Assembly: GCF_001865575.2 (NCBI RefSeq)
Contig: NZ_CP017562.2
Span: forward strand, 1,798,001 to 1,862,000
DNA length: 64,000 nt
Direction of reading: 5' to 3'
Origin: Paraburkholderia sprentiae WSM5005
Lineage (GTDB): Bacteria; Pseudomonadota; Gammaproteobacteria; Burkholderiales; Burkholderiaceae
Every line of letters starts with the position of its first letter. Position 1 is the first letter of the stretch. Below the pieces are notes generated by a model. It was not told the DNA's origin. It ran no database searches and was given only the letters and a program-made list of their open reading frames with translations. Positions 45,712 to 54,414 of the stretch are shown here, piece after piece. A program made the position numbers and the translations under genes.

Positions 45712-46845
45712 ATGTTGATTAGCAACGCTCGCATCGTGACGCGAGACGAAGAATTCATTGGCACGGTGCGCGTCGAAGACGGCGTGATTCGCGACGTCGA
45801 CCGCGGCGCGAGTTCGGCGCGCGACGCCGAAGACTGGGACGGCGATTATCTGCTGCCCGGTCTGATCGAACTGCATACGGACAACCTCGAGAAGCACCTC
45901 GTGCCGCGTCCCGGCGTCGAATGGAATACCGACGCGGCCTTCGTGATCCACGACGCACAGGTCGCCGCGGCCGGCATCACGACGGTATTCGACGCGCTGG
46001 CGATCGGTTCGCGCTCGAACGTCGGTCTGCGTAACCGCGACGTGCAGACGCAATGCGCCGATTCGTTGTTGCGGCTGTCCACACGCCGACTGCTGCGCGC
46101 CGAGCACTTTCTGCATCTGCGCTGCGAGATTGCGACCGCCGACGTGCTCGAGGTATTCGATTCGCTCTGCGCGCATCCGTTGTTGCGGCTCGCGTCGGTG
46201 ATGGACCATACGCCGGGCCAGCGCCAATGGCACGACCGCGAGCAATGGCGCCGCTACCAGGAGCGTAACGGCAGGATGAGCGACGAGCGCGTCGCAACCG
46301 CGCTCGCCGAGCTTGCGGTCGAACAGGAGCGTTACGCGGATGCGCACCGTCGCGAGATCGTCGAGCGTTGCGGGCGGCTCGGCATTCCGGTCGCGAGTCA
46401 CGACGACACGCTGATCGAGCACGTCGAACAGGCGAAGGCCGAGGGCATCGTGCTTGCCGAATTCCCGACCACGCGCATCGCCGCGCAAGCCGCGCGCGAG
46501 CACGGCATCGCGACGATCATGGGCGCGCCGAACATCGTGCGCGGCGGCTCGCATTCGGGCAACGTGTCGGCGCTCGAACTCGCGCGCGCGGATCTGCTCG
46601 ACATTCTGTCGTCGGATTACGTGCCGTCGAGCTTGCTGACCGCGGTGTTCGATCTCGTCGAAAAAGCGGGCTGGTCGCTGCCGCGCGCGATGGCAACCGT
46701 CTCGGCCGAACCGGCGCGCACCGCGGCCCTCACGGATCGCGGCGCGATCGAACCGGGTCTGCGCGCCGACCTCGTGCGCGTGACGATGCTCGACAAGCTG
46801 CCGGTGCCGCGCGCGACTTATCGCGGCGGAGTGCGGATCGTGTGA
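45712..46845 (+). CDS. phnM: Alpha-D-ribose 1-methylphosphonate 5-triphosphate diphosphatase
   Basis: 377-aa amidohydrolase-fold enzyme. Metal residues are in LIELHTDNLEKHLVPRPGVEW, SHDDT and the typical IMGAPNIVRGGSHSGN. PhnM removes pyrophosphate from the ribose triphosphate phosphonate before PhnJ acts. Last gene of the rightward arm; no transporter genes (phnCDE) follow within the window. Confidence 0.95.
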   Translation: MLISNARIVTRDEEFIGTVRVEDGVIRDVDRGASSARDAEDWDGDYLLPGLIELHTDNLEKHLVPRPGVEWNTDAAFVIHDAQVAAAGITTVFDALAIGSRSNVGLRNRDVQTQCADSLLRLSTRRLLRAEHFLHLRCEIATADVLEVFDSLCAHPLLRLASVMDHTPGQRQWHDREQWRRYQERNGRMSDERVATALAELAVEQERYADAHRREIVERCGRLGIPVASHDDTLIEHVEQAKAEGIVLAEFPTTRIAAQAAREHGIATIMGAPNIVRGGSHSGNVSALELARADLLDILSSDYVPSSLLTAVFDLVEKAGWSLPRAMATVSAEPARTAALTDRGAIEPGLRADLVRVTMLDKLPVPRATYRGGVRIV

Positions 46846-46931
46846 GTGGGTTATTTGGGCGCGCCTGCGTCTCGGTTCGACAACGCAAGGCGACACAGGC
46901 GAAAGCGCTCATCGATCCGGACAAAACCGCG

Positions 46932-48773
46932 TCACGCGGTGGGCTCCGCCTCGCGCCCCTCGGTCGCATCGCGCGCGGCCTGCGCCTGGGCGAGCTGGGC
47001 GCGGGCAAGCTCCCGCGCCTGCTCAGCCTGTTCGTCGAGCCGCGCCGCGAGCAGATCCCGATAGCGCAGATACGCGCAACGTCCGCCCGATTTCGCCGCA
47101 TACATCGCGGCATCGGCATTCAGCAGTAGTTCCTCGGCATTGCCGCTGTCGTGCGGGAACTCGCTGATGCCGATGCTCGCGCCGACCGTCATGCTATTGC
47201 CGTCGACGCTCAGCGTTTCATTCAGCGCATCCATGATGCGCGCGGCGATCGCGGGCGTGACTTCCGCCGCGCGCGGCCCTTCGATCAGCACGATGAATTC
47301 GTCGCCGCCGAGCCGCGCGACCACGTCCGCGGCGTACAGCACGTCCTTCAGACGGCGCGCGATCGTGACCAGCACCTTGTCGCCGACGGAGTGACCGAAC
47401 TGATCGTTGATCTGCTTGAAGCCGTCGAGGTCGACGAACAGCACGGCGAGGCCTTCGCGGCGAAATCTTGCCTCGTCGATCGCGTTTTCGAGCTTCTGCA
47501 TGAACAGCATGCGGTTCGGCAAGCCGGTCAGCACGTCGTGCGAGGCCAGATGCACGAGCTCGCTTTGCTTGCTGTGCAGCGCATCCATCTGCGCGCGAAT
47601 TTCGCGGCGCAAACGCTCGAAGCAGCGCGCGAGCACGCCGATTTCGTCGGTGCGTTTGAGCGGCAAGGTGTGCATCGCGTGCTCGGCGAACAGGTGAGTC
47701 GCCGCATGCGCGAGCAGATGCAGCGGCTTGGTCAGCGCCCGCGCGAACAGGATCGCCAGCAGTACCGACAAGGCGCTGAACACCAGCACCATGCGAATGA
47801 TCCGCGAGCCGAGCTGATTGGCACCGCTCAACACGTCCTCGAGCGGCTTGGCGAGACCGAGCACGATGAAGCGATTGCCCTCCGAACCGCCGAACGGCCG
47901 CCGCACGAACGCGAGCACGCGCCCGGCCGCCTCGCCGGACCCGGTGAGACCGTTGACGAGCACCTCGCTCTGCCGTTGCTCGAACAGCTGCTTCGTGACC
48001 GGGAAGCTGTCCTGCATCAGCACGCGCCGGCCGCGGTCGAAGCCGAAGGTCTTCGACGCGTCGGGATGAACCAGGAAGTCGCCCCACTCGTTCGCCAGAT
48101 AGACCTGATAGTCGCTCGGCAGATCGCTCTGCAAACGCCGCAGCATGCCGGCCAGGTCGATGTCGATCACGACCACGCCGACCACCGCGCCGCGCGCGTC
48201 CGCGATCGGCGTGCCTAGGCGCAGCGTCGGCTTGCCTTGCGCCGCATGCGTGCCGGATTCGTGATTGACCGAAATCGGTGACGTGTAGATGCGGCCCGGC
48301 GAAAACGCGAGCGTTTCGAACACGTAGGGGAATTGAGCTTTTTCCTGCAGACCGTCACCCTTGACCCGCACGAGACCGTCGCTGTCGCGATCGAAACGGA
48401 TCGCCTCGAGCCCGTGATGCTGCCGCGTGATCAGCCGCATCTGCAGATACTCCGCGTGGTGCAGCATGAAGCTCGAATACACCTGCGCGAGCCGCTCGCG
48501 GGCAAGGTTCGGGCCGATGCCGTCGTCGGTCTGCGCGACGATTACCGACGACGGCATCGTCGCGAGCACGAGCGCGTCCGCCGCGACGTCGTCGATCGAT
48601 ACCGCGATGCGCTGGCCGAGCAGCTCCGTCGAAGTCTGCAGGCTGTGCTCGGCTTCGTTGACGAGCATCGTGCGATTGGCGCGATACGCGTAATAGCCGG
48701 TCGCGCCCGACGCCAGCACGCCGATGCACGCGAGCAGCACGGATAGCTTGAAGGTCAGGCCGCGGCGCAGCAT
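46932..48773 (-). CDS. Membrane diguanylate cyclase with periplasmic sensor
   Basis: 613-aa protein. A membrane helix (about 8-30) is followed by a periplasmic region of about 260 residues with a Cache-like pattern (VVGVVVIDIDLAGMLRRL), a second helix (about 310-332), HAMP (ALTKPLHLLAHAATHL) and a GGDEF domain (about 405-565) with intact RLGGDEFIVL. The inhibitory site is degenerate (YAAD in place of RxxD), so product inhibition may be weak. The last 40 residues are an Ala/Gln coiled tail. The start overlaps the stop of the binding-protein gene (TGATG), so it is translationally coupled to it. Confidence 0.9.
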   Translation of the reverse strand: MLRRGLTFKLSVLLACIGVLASGATGYYAYRANRTMLVNEAEHSLQTSTELLGQRIAVSIDDVAADALVLATMPSSVIVAQTDDGIGPNLARERLAQVYSSFMLHHAEYLQMRLITRQHHGLEAIRFDRDSDGLVRVKGDGLQEKAQFPYVFETLAFSPGRIYTSPISVNHESGTHAAQGKPTLRLGTPIADARGAVVGVVVIDIDLAGMLRRLQSDLPSDYQVYLANEWGDFLVHPDASKTFGFDRGRRVLMQDSFPVTKQLFEQRQSEVLVNGLTGSGEAAGRVLAFVRRPFGGSEGNRFIVLGLAKPLEDVLSGANQLGSRIIRMVLVFSALSVLLAILFARALTKPLHLLAHAATHLFAEHAMHTLPLKRTDEIGVLARCFERLRREIRAQMDALHSKQSELVHLASHDVLTGLPNRMLFMQKLENAIDEARFRREGLAVLFVDLDGFKQINDQFGHSVGDKVLVTIARRLKDVLYAADVVARLGGDEFIVLIEGPRAAEVTPAIAARIMDALNETLSVDGNSMTVGASIGISEFPHDSGNAEELLLNADAAMYAAKSGGRCAYLRYRDLLAARLDEQAEQARELARAQLAQAQAARDATEGREAEPTA

Positions 48774-50011
48774 CAGAAGCGCTCCGAACGGTCGCCCGAC
48801 ACGATCCGCGCCCACAGTTGCTCGCGGCGCTCGATATCCTCGACCGGACTGAGCCAGACGATGTGCGCGTCGGCGCTGCCTTCGGCCGGCTCGCTCAGCG
48901 TATTCGCGAGTCCCTGGCGCTGCGTGAGCAACGCGCTCACGCTCGGTTCGAGCATGTAGTTGATCCACGCGAGCGCGAGCGGCTTGTCGCTCGCCGCGCG
49001 CGTCATCGACCAGCAATCGAGCCACGCGAGCGCGCCTTCGTCCGGAATCACATAGCCGACGTCCGCGCCCGCACGCCGCAGCAACTGCACCTGCTGCGTG
49101 CCGTAGTTGCCGAACATCAGCGCGACCTTGTGCTGGATGAAGAACGCGGTCGCCTCTTCGGGCAGCGTGTAATAGGTGAGCAGGTTGCGGCGCAGATCGA
49201 CGAGCTTGTGCGCGATCGTGCGCATCTGCGCGGAGTCGAGTTCAAACGGATGCGGATAGCCGAGCGCGAGCGCGGTGAACGAGAAGTTGTGCTGCGCACT
49301 ATTGAAGTCGAGCACCTTGCCGCGATAGCGCGGGTTCCAGAGTTCGAGCATCGAATGGGGCGCCACCGGAATCTGCTGACGATCGTAGATGAGTCCCATC
49401 GACGAATACGTGAACGGAATCGCGTACACCTTGCCCGCCGACGTCAGCCCGTCGATCGCACCGAGTGCCTGGAAACGCGGCAACTGCTTCTTCGTGTTCG
49501 GCAGACTCGCGAGATCGAGCGGCGCGAGCAGATTCGCCTGCGTGTAGCGGCGAATTTCCGCGGTATTGGCGGCGAGTACGTCGAACGGCGGCGTGCCCTT
49601 GCTGTGCATCTGCGCCCACAGCGCCTCGTCCGAATCGACGAGCGTGACCTCGACCTTCGCGCCATAGCGCGTTTCGAACGCCTTCACGACGTCCGGATCC
49701 GCATAGCCGGGCCACGCCAGCACGTGCAGCACTTTGTCGGCGGCCGCGGCGGGCGCCGCCGCGCCGAAACCGGCGCACAGGAATGCCCCTATCACGAAGC
49801 GCAAGACGCGGGGTAAAACCCCGCACAAAACGGCGCACCAAAATCCGGATCCGCCAATCGATGAAAATCCCGATGCAAAGATCGACGAAAAACCGCGCAA
49901 AAACCGGCGCTGAAATAATGGCGCGCCAGCCTGCGCACCGGCGCTCGCGATTGGTCGCTTAAAAGCCGGTTTGGAAGAGCCTGTTTGATCCGCCGTGAAC
50001 ATCGTGCGCAT
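48773..50011 (-). CDS. PotD-like periplasmic polyamine-type binding protein
   Basis: 412-aa protein with this start. The mature part, from about 93 (ADKVLHVLAWPGYADPDVVKAFETRYG), follows the spermidine/putrescine-binding family: IPFTYSSMGLIYDRQQIPVAP, LWNPRYRGKVLDFN and ALAWINYMLEPSVSALL. The export signal is VLRFVIGAFLCAGFGAAAPAAAA, well inside the frame, so the true start is probably downstream of the listed ATG. A 7-bp hairpin (49808-49824) lies in that leader. There is no permease or ATPase gene near it. The next gene is a membrane diguanylate cyclase overlapping by one base, so it probably acts as a sensor, not in uptake. Confidence 0.8.
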   Translation of the reverse strand: MRTMFTADQTGSSKPAFKRPIASAGAQAGAPLFQRRFLRGFSSIFASGFSSIGGSGFWCAVLCGVLPRVLRFVIGAFLCAGFGAAAPAAAADKVLHVLAWPGYADPDVVKAFETRYGAKVEVTLVDSDEALWAQMHSKGTPPFDVLAANTAEIRRYTQANLLAPLDLASLPNTKKQLPRFQALGAIDGLTSAGKVYAIPFTYSSMGLIYDRQQIPVAPHSMLELWNPRYRGKVLDFNSAQHNFSFTALALGYPHPFELDSAQMRTIAHKLVDLRRNLLTYYTLPEEATAFFIQHKVALMFGNYGTQQVQLLRRAGADVGYVIPDEGALAWLDCWSMTRAASDKPLALAWINYMLEPSVSALLTQRQGLANTLSEPAEGSADAHIVWLSPVEDIERREQLWARIVSGDRSERF

Positions 50012-50053
50012 AAATGACACCGTTGAGCAGAAAGGCCTTTTGAGCGAGCGCAA

Positions 50054-50664
50054 ACGCGCGGCATTTGAATCTTGACGGCTGTCCGACGACGACCTGCCTC
50101 AGAGCGATCCGCCCCGCGCGGCGGACGCCGTCCAGCGCAGGGAGCATCGATCATAGCGCCAAAGCCCGCGTTTTTACACCGCTTCGAAATGGCGGCGAAC
50201 AAATGTCGGGCGTTGGCGATGACGTGTAATGCAATGATCCCAACGCTCCGGTTAATTAACGGCAATTTCAGGCGCGAGCTTTAATCATCCGTCCGCGTTT
50301 CAAACTCGCGTTTCAAACCGGCTTTCGGCAAAACTCGCGAGAAACCGGTTGTAAATGCAGTCGATTACGCTCGCGCACCCGCCGTATTACCGCTCGCGCA
50401 TTACACCCGCGTTACGCAAACTCCCCCGACCGTGTACGATCCGGTCGCACCGGCTTGCGCGCAAGCGTTACTCTAGAGAGCTTCCTCCTGCGCCATCCGG
50501 TGTTTTCCTAGCTTCCCAATATTTTTGAACTGATAAGCTTGGCGCGCGTTGCAGGCCACCTGGGCTTGCAGCCTGACCAGAAGCCCGGTCGTGAGACGCG
50601 CTGGGCGTCCCAAGGCGGCACAACCGTCGAGGGCGAAATTGAACTACACCGAGGAGTAAAAACA
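50054..50664. other. 611-base gene-free stretch with repeats and ABC leader
   Basis: No convincing gene. It holds the upstream regions of the divergent binding-protein genes. A 12-base unit CGCGTTTCAAAC is repeated in tandem with a 13-base period (50294-50318), and AACCGG/CCGGTT arms flank the adjoining sequence. The last 130 bases before the GTG at 50665 can fold into GGGCTT...AAGCCC-type hairpins and may be an mRNA leader. Confidence 0.5.
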
Positions 50665-51447
50665 GTGAAGAAACTGCTAGCGGCTTTGACGGTTGCTCTG
50701 CTTGCCACCGTCTCGATTGGCGCACACGCTAAAGATTGGTCGACGATCCGTTTTGGCGTTGATGCCAGCTATCCCCCGTTCGAGTCGAAAGGCGCGGACG
50801 GCAAGCTCGTTGGCTTCGATATCGACCTCGGCAACGAAATTTGCAAGCGCGTCGGCGCGAAGTGCGTGTGGGTGGAAAACGACTTCGACGGCATGATTCC
50901 GGCACTGAAGGCAAAGAAGTTCGACGGCGTGCTGTCGTCGATGTCGATGACGCCGCAACGCGCTGAGCAGATTGCCTTCTCGTCGAAGCTGTTCAACACG
51001 CCGACCCGCCTCGTCGCGAAGAAGGGCTCGGGCATCATGCCGACCGCTGAATCGCTGAAGGGCAAAACGGTGGGCGTCGAACAGGGCACCATCCAGGAAA
51101 CCTACGCGAAGACCTACTGGGAACCGAAGGGCGCGAAAGTCGTGCCGTATCAGAACCAGGACCAGGTCTACGCCGACCTGATTTCGGGCCGTCTGGACGC
51201 AGCACTGCAGGATGCGGTGCAGGCTGAGCAGGGCTTCCTGAAGACGCCGCGCGGCGCGGGCTTTACGTTCGTCGGCAAGGACCTCGACGATCCGAAGATC
51301 CTCGGCAACGGCGCCGGCATCGGCATGCGCAAGGAAGACACCGATTTGAAGGCGAAGGTCGACAAGGCGATCGCCGACATGATCAAGGACGGCACCTACA
51401 AGAAGATCGAGAAGAAGTACTTCGACTTCGACGTGTACGGCAGCTAA
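50665..51447 (+). CDS. Basic amino-acid ABC transporter binding protein (HisJ/ArgT-like)
   Basis: 260-aa periplasmic binding protein with a GTG start and GAGGAG 8 bases upstream, giving a signal peptide cut after AHA (about residue 22). Ligand-fold segments: IRFGVDASYPPFESKGADGKLVGFDIDLGNEIC, GVLSSMSMTPQRAEQI and LQDAVQAEQGFLK. These match the lysine/arginine/ornithine-histidine group. The permease and ATPase genes are not in the window. A strong terminator follows, so it is probably transcribed alone. The AstE-like gene downstream is a possible metabolic partner. Confidence 0.92.
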   Translation: MKKLLAALTVALLATVSIGAHAKDWSTIRFGVDASYPPFESKGADGKLVGFDIDLGNEICKRVGAKCVWVENDFDGMIPALKAKKFDGVLSSMSMTPQRAEQIAFSSKLFNTPTRLVAKKGSGIMPTAESLKGKTVGVEQGTIQETYAKTYWEPKGAKVVPYQNQDQVYADLISGRLDAALQDAVQAEQGFLKTPRGAGFTFVGKDLDDPKILGNGAGIGMRKEDTDLKAKVDKAIADMIKDGTYKKIEKKYFDFDVYGS

Positions 51448-51490
51448 ACCGCCCGCGCGCGCCGCACGGCGCGCCGGCAGCTTGCCAGAG

Positions 51491-51521
51491 ACGGGCTCCG
51501 CGACGCGGAGCCCGTTTTGTT
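51491..51521 (+). terminator. Rho-independent terminator after the amino-acid binding protein
   Basis: Stem ACGGGCTCC/GGAGCCCGT with a GC-rich loop, followed by TTTTGTTTT. It lies 44 bases after the stop of the binding-protein gene. Confidence 0.9.
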
Positions 51522-51714
51522 TTGCGGTTGCACATCAAGCCGCATCAAGCCACATCGTGTGGCATATCGGCTAAGATCGTGCCAAACGCGGCCGACGCGA
51601 GACAGGCTGCCGTCGCCCGCGCACGCGGACTCCGCGCGCAGCCGGCGCGTATCTTTCCCCTTGCAATCAACTACCTAGCGCGGCTGCTCCGGAACGGGCC
51701 GCGAAGCCAAAACC

Positions 51715-52830
51715 ATGCAAACCCAGACCCATCCGCTGATTGCCCCGTCGCTTGGCACTGCCCGCGAACTGACGAGTTTCCACTACGGTCCCGGCGGCGG
51801 ACAGAAGATCTATATCCAGTCGTCGCTGCACGCGGACGAGCTGCCCGGCATGCTGGTGTCGTGGTCGCTGCGCCGCAAGCTGGCCGCGCTTGAAGCCGCG
51901 GACAAGCTGCGCGGGGAAGTCGTGGTCGTGCCGGTGCCGAATCCGATCGGCCTGAACCAGCATCTGCTCGGCCAGATGCTCGGCCGCTTCGAAACCGGCA
52001 GCGCGCAAAACTTCAACCGCAACTTCTATGACCTCGCCGAACTCGTGCTGCCGGTCATCGAGTCGCGTCTGAGCGGCGACATCGACGCGAACCGCGCCGC
52101 CATCCGCACGGCGATGCGCGAAGCGCTCGACGCGCAGCAGCCGACCACCGAACTCGGCTCGCAGCGCCTCGCGCTGCAAAAGCTCTCGTACGACGCCGAC
52201 GTCGTGCTCGATCTGCATTGCGACTGGGAAGCAGCGTTGCACCTGTACACCAATCCGGACCTGTGGCCCGAAGTCGAGCCGCTCGCGCGCTACCTGGACG
52301 CGAAGGCGTCGCTGCTCGCGCTGAACTCGGTCGGCAATCCGTTCGACGAAATCCACAGCTTCTGCTGGTCGGATCTACGCAGCCGTTTCGGCGAGCGCTT
52401 CCCGATCCCGAACGGCGGAATTTCGGTCACGATCGAGCTGCGCGGCCAGCGTGACGTGTCCTACGAGCTGGCCGAAAAAGACGCACAGGCCATCATCGAC
52501 TATCTGACCTCGCGCGGCGTGATCCACGGCGAACCGGCGCCGCTGCCGCCGCTCGAATTCGCGGCGACGCCGCTCGCGGGCACCGAGCCGCTCGTCGCGC
52601 CGATCAGCGGCGTGCTCGTCTATCGCTGCCCGGTCGGCGCGTGGGTGGACGTGGGCAAGGAAATCGCGGACATCGTCGATCCGCTGACGGACCGCGTCGT
52701 CACGATCAAAAGCACCGTGGCCGGCGTGCTGTACGCGCGGCATCTGGCGCGCTTCGCCACGGCCGGCCTCGAGTTCGCGCGCATTGCCGGCGCAACGCCG
52801 TTCCGCAGCGGCTCGTTGCTGAGCAACTGA
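51715..52830 (+). CDS. Succinylglutamate desuccinylase/aspartoacylase family protein
   Basis: 371-aa zinc carboxypeptidase-like deacylase. Zinc ligands appear in SLHADELPG (His and Glu, about residues 38-46) and VLDLHCDWEAALH (about 161-173), and the NPIGLNQ segment is typical. The C-terminal part (about 290-360, APISGVLVYRCPVGAWVDVGKEIADIV) resembles a biotinyl/lipoyl-like barrel often found in this group. It removes an acyl group from an N-acylated amino acid; the natural substrate is not clear. It is longer than AstE proper (about 330 aa). Confidence 0.85.
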   Translation: MQTQTHPLIAPSLGTARELTSFHYGPGGGQKIYIQSSLHADELPGMLVSWSLRRKLAALEAADKLRGEVVVVPVPNPIGLNQHLLGQMLGRFETGSAQNFNRNFYDLAELVLPVIESRLSGDIDANRAAIRTAMREALDAQQPTTELGSQRLALQKLSYDADVVLDLHCDWEAALHLYTNPDLWPEVEPLARYLDAKASLLALNSVGNPFDEIHSFCWSDLRSRFGERFPIPNGGISVTIELRGQRDVSYELAEKDAQAIIDYLTSRGVIHGEPAPLPPLEFAATPLAGTEPLVAPISGVLVYRCPVGAWVDVGKEIADIVDPLTDRVVTIKSTVAGVLYARHLARFATAGLEFARIAGATPFRSGSLLSN

Positions 52831-53142
52831 CGCCCTAGCCGCTGCGACTGTCGATCCCCTCGCAGCCGCCGATGTAACTGCATTTTCGACGCACGCATCT
52901 GAACTGAAGCAACCGATCGCCCGCCGCCCGGCGGGCGATCCGCCGCCACCGTCCCCCGCCTTACTTCAGGGTCGATCGACCCCGCCTCCGCCGGCAAAGT
53001 GTCGCGCCGACACGACACCGTGAAAACATTTTTTCACTGTCACATCCCTTACTCAGCGTTCCCTTAAATTCCCGGCCATCGCGCGATGTTGCCGCAGAGC
53101 AGCGCGTCGCGATTGCGAAAATTTCCTAACCGGAGAAGTGTT
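52831..53142. other. Non-coding porin promoter region with hairpins
   Basis: No gene. A perfect 11-bp stem (GATCGCCCGCC/GGCGGGCGATC, 52915-52940) without a T-run probably ends the previous transcript. Two more inverted repeats, GTGTCG-CGC-CGACAC (52999-53013) and GTGAAAA-catt-TTTTCAC (53020-53037), lie 105-145 bases before the porin start and could be regulator sites. Confidence 0.5.
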
Positions 53143-54321
53143 TTGAACAAAAAAATCCTGACCGCCGCCACGCTCGCCGTCTTCGCCACCGCCGCTCACG
53201 CACAAAGCAGCGTCACGCTGTACGGCCTGATCGACGCGGGCATCAGCTACGTGAACAACTCGAAAACGGCCACCGGCCACAGCAGCCTGACCAAGTACGA
53301 CGATGGCGTCGCGCAGGGCAGCCGTTGGGGCCTGCGTGGCACGGAAGACCTCGGTAACGGCCTGAAGGCGCTGTTCCTGTTGGAAAACGGCTTCAGCAGC
53401 GCGAACGGCACCGCCGGCCAGGGCGGCGCGATGTTCGGCCGCCAGGCGTACGTTGGTCTGGCACAGAACAACGTCGGTTCGCTGACCTTCGGTCGCCAGT
53501 ACTCGTTCTCGACCGACTACCTCGGCTCCAACTACGCGACCGGCGGCCAGACCGTCGCGGGTAACTACGCGTACCACATCAACGACGTCGATCAGCTCAC
53601 GTCGAGCCGTATCAACAATTCGGTGAAGTTCAGCAGCGCGAACTTCGCCGGCCTGACGTTCGGCGCGATGTACGGCTTCTCGAACACGGCTGGCGGCTTT
53701 GCCGGCACGCCGGCTACGGGCACGACGACGGCCCCGGTCGCGGGTTCGTCGCGCGCTTATAGCTTCGGCGCGAACTACGCGAACGGCCCGTTCGGTATCG
53801 GCGCAGCGTACACGGACATTCGTTACCCGGGCCAGGCATCGCCGGCCTTCTCGACGTCGCTGGCTAACGTGAGCTTCCCGACGATCGGCACCGGCCAGAT
53901 CCAGGATCTGCGCACGGTCGGCGTTGGCGGCCGTTACGCGTTCGGTCCGGCGACGCTGTGGGCGCTGTACACGAACACGCGCCTCGCACCGATCTCGGGT
54001 CAGTCGACCACCTTCGCGGCCTACGAAGCAGGCGCGAAGTACGCATTCACGCCGGCCATCACGGCAGGCGCGGGCTACACGTACATGCACCTGAGCGGCG
54101 CGAACGCCGGTCACTGGAACCAGGTGAACCTGAGCGGCGACTACGCGCTGTCGAAGCGCACGGACGTCTACGTGCTGGGCATCTACCAGATCGCGTCGGG
54201 CCACAACGGCACGCAGAATCTGCAGGCCCAGATCGGTTCGAGCGCGAGCTACTTCAGCACGTCGGGCGTCGGCGCCGACAACCAGCTCGCGTTCCGTGTC
54301 GGTCTGCGTCACAAGTTCTAA
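53143..54321 (+). CDS. Gram-negative outer-membrane porin
   Basis: 392-aa general porin with a TTG start (GGAGA 6 bases upstream) and signal peptide cut after AHA (about 1-20). The mature N-terminus QSSVTLYGLIDAGISYVN and the C-terminal FRVGLRHKF with terminal Phe are diagnostic of Burkholderia 16-strand trimeric porins. It forms diffusion pores for small solutes in the outer membrane. Codon use appears strongly biased, as expected for an abundant protein. Confidence 0.94.
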   Translation: MNKKILTAATLAVFATAAHAQSSVTLYGLIDAGISYVNNSKTATGHSSLTKYDDGVAQGSRWGLRGTEDLGNGLKALFLLENGFSSANGTAGQGGAMFGRQAYVGLAQNNVGSLTFGRQYSFSTDYLGSNYATGGQTVAGNYAYHINDVDQLTSSRINNSVKFSSANFAGLTFGAMYGFSNTAGGFAGTPATGTTTAPVAGSSRAYSFGANYANGPFGIGAAYTDIRYPGQASPAFSTSLANVSFPTIGTGQIQDLRTVGVGGRYAFGPATLWALYTNTRLAPISGQSTTFAAYEAGAKYAFTPAITAGAGYTYMHLSGANAGHWNQVNLSGDYALSKRTDVYVLGIYQIASGHNGTQNLQAQIGSSASYFSTSGVGADNQLAFRVGLRHKF

Positions 54322-54375
54322 GCAGACGCTTCGCGGTGGGGAACCCCCTGGGTCCCCGCCGGGCTGAATCGATGG

Positions 54376-54403
54376 AAAACGCCCTGCCGGGCGTTTTTCT
54401 TTT
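54376..54403 (+). terminator. Rho-independent terminator of the porin gene
   Basis: Stem AAAACGCCC/GGGCGTTTT with loop TGCC, followed by TTTTTCTTTT. It lies 55 bases after the porin stop, just before the convergent LysR gene. Confidence 0.9.
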
Positions 54404-54414
54404 GCAGCGCGAAC

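Noticed and set aside
45697..46896. 399-aa minus-strand frame opposite phnM
   Set aside because: Shadow of phnM, which has all the amidohydrolase motifs.
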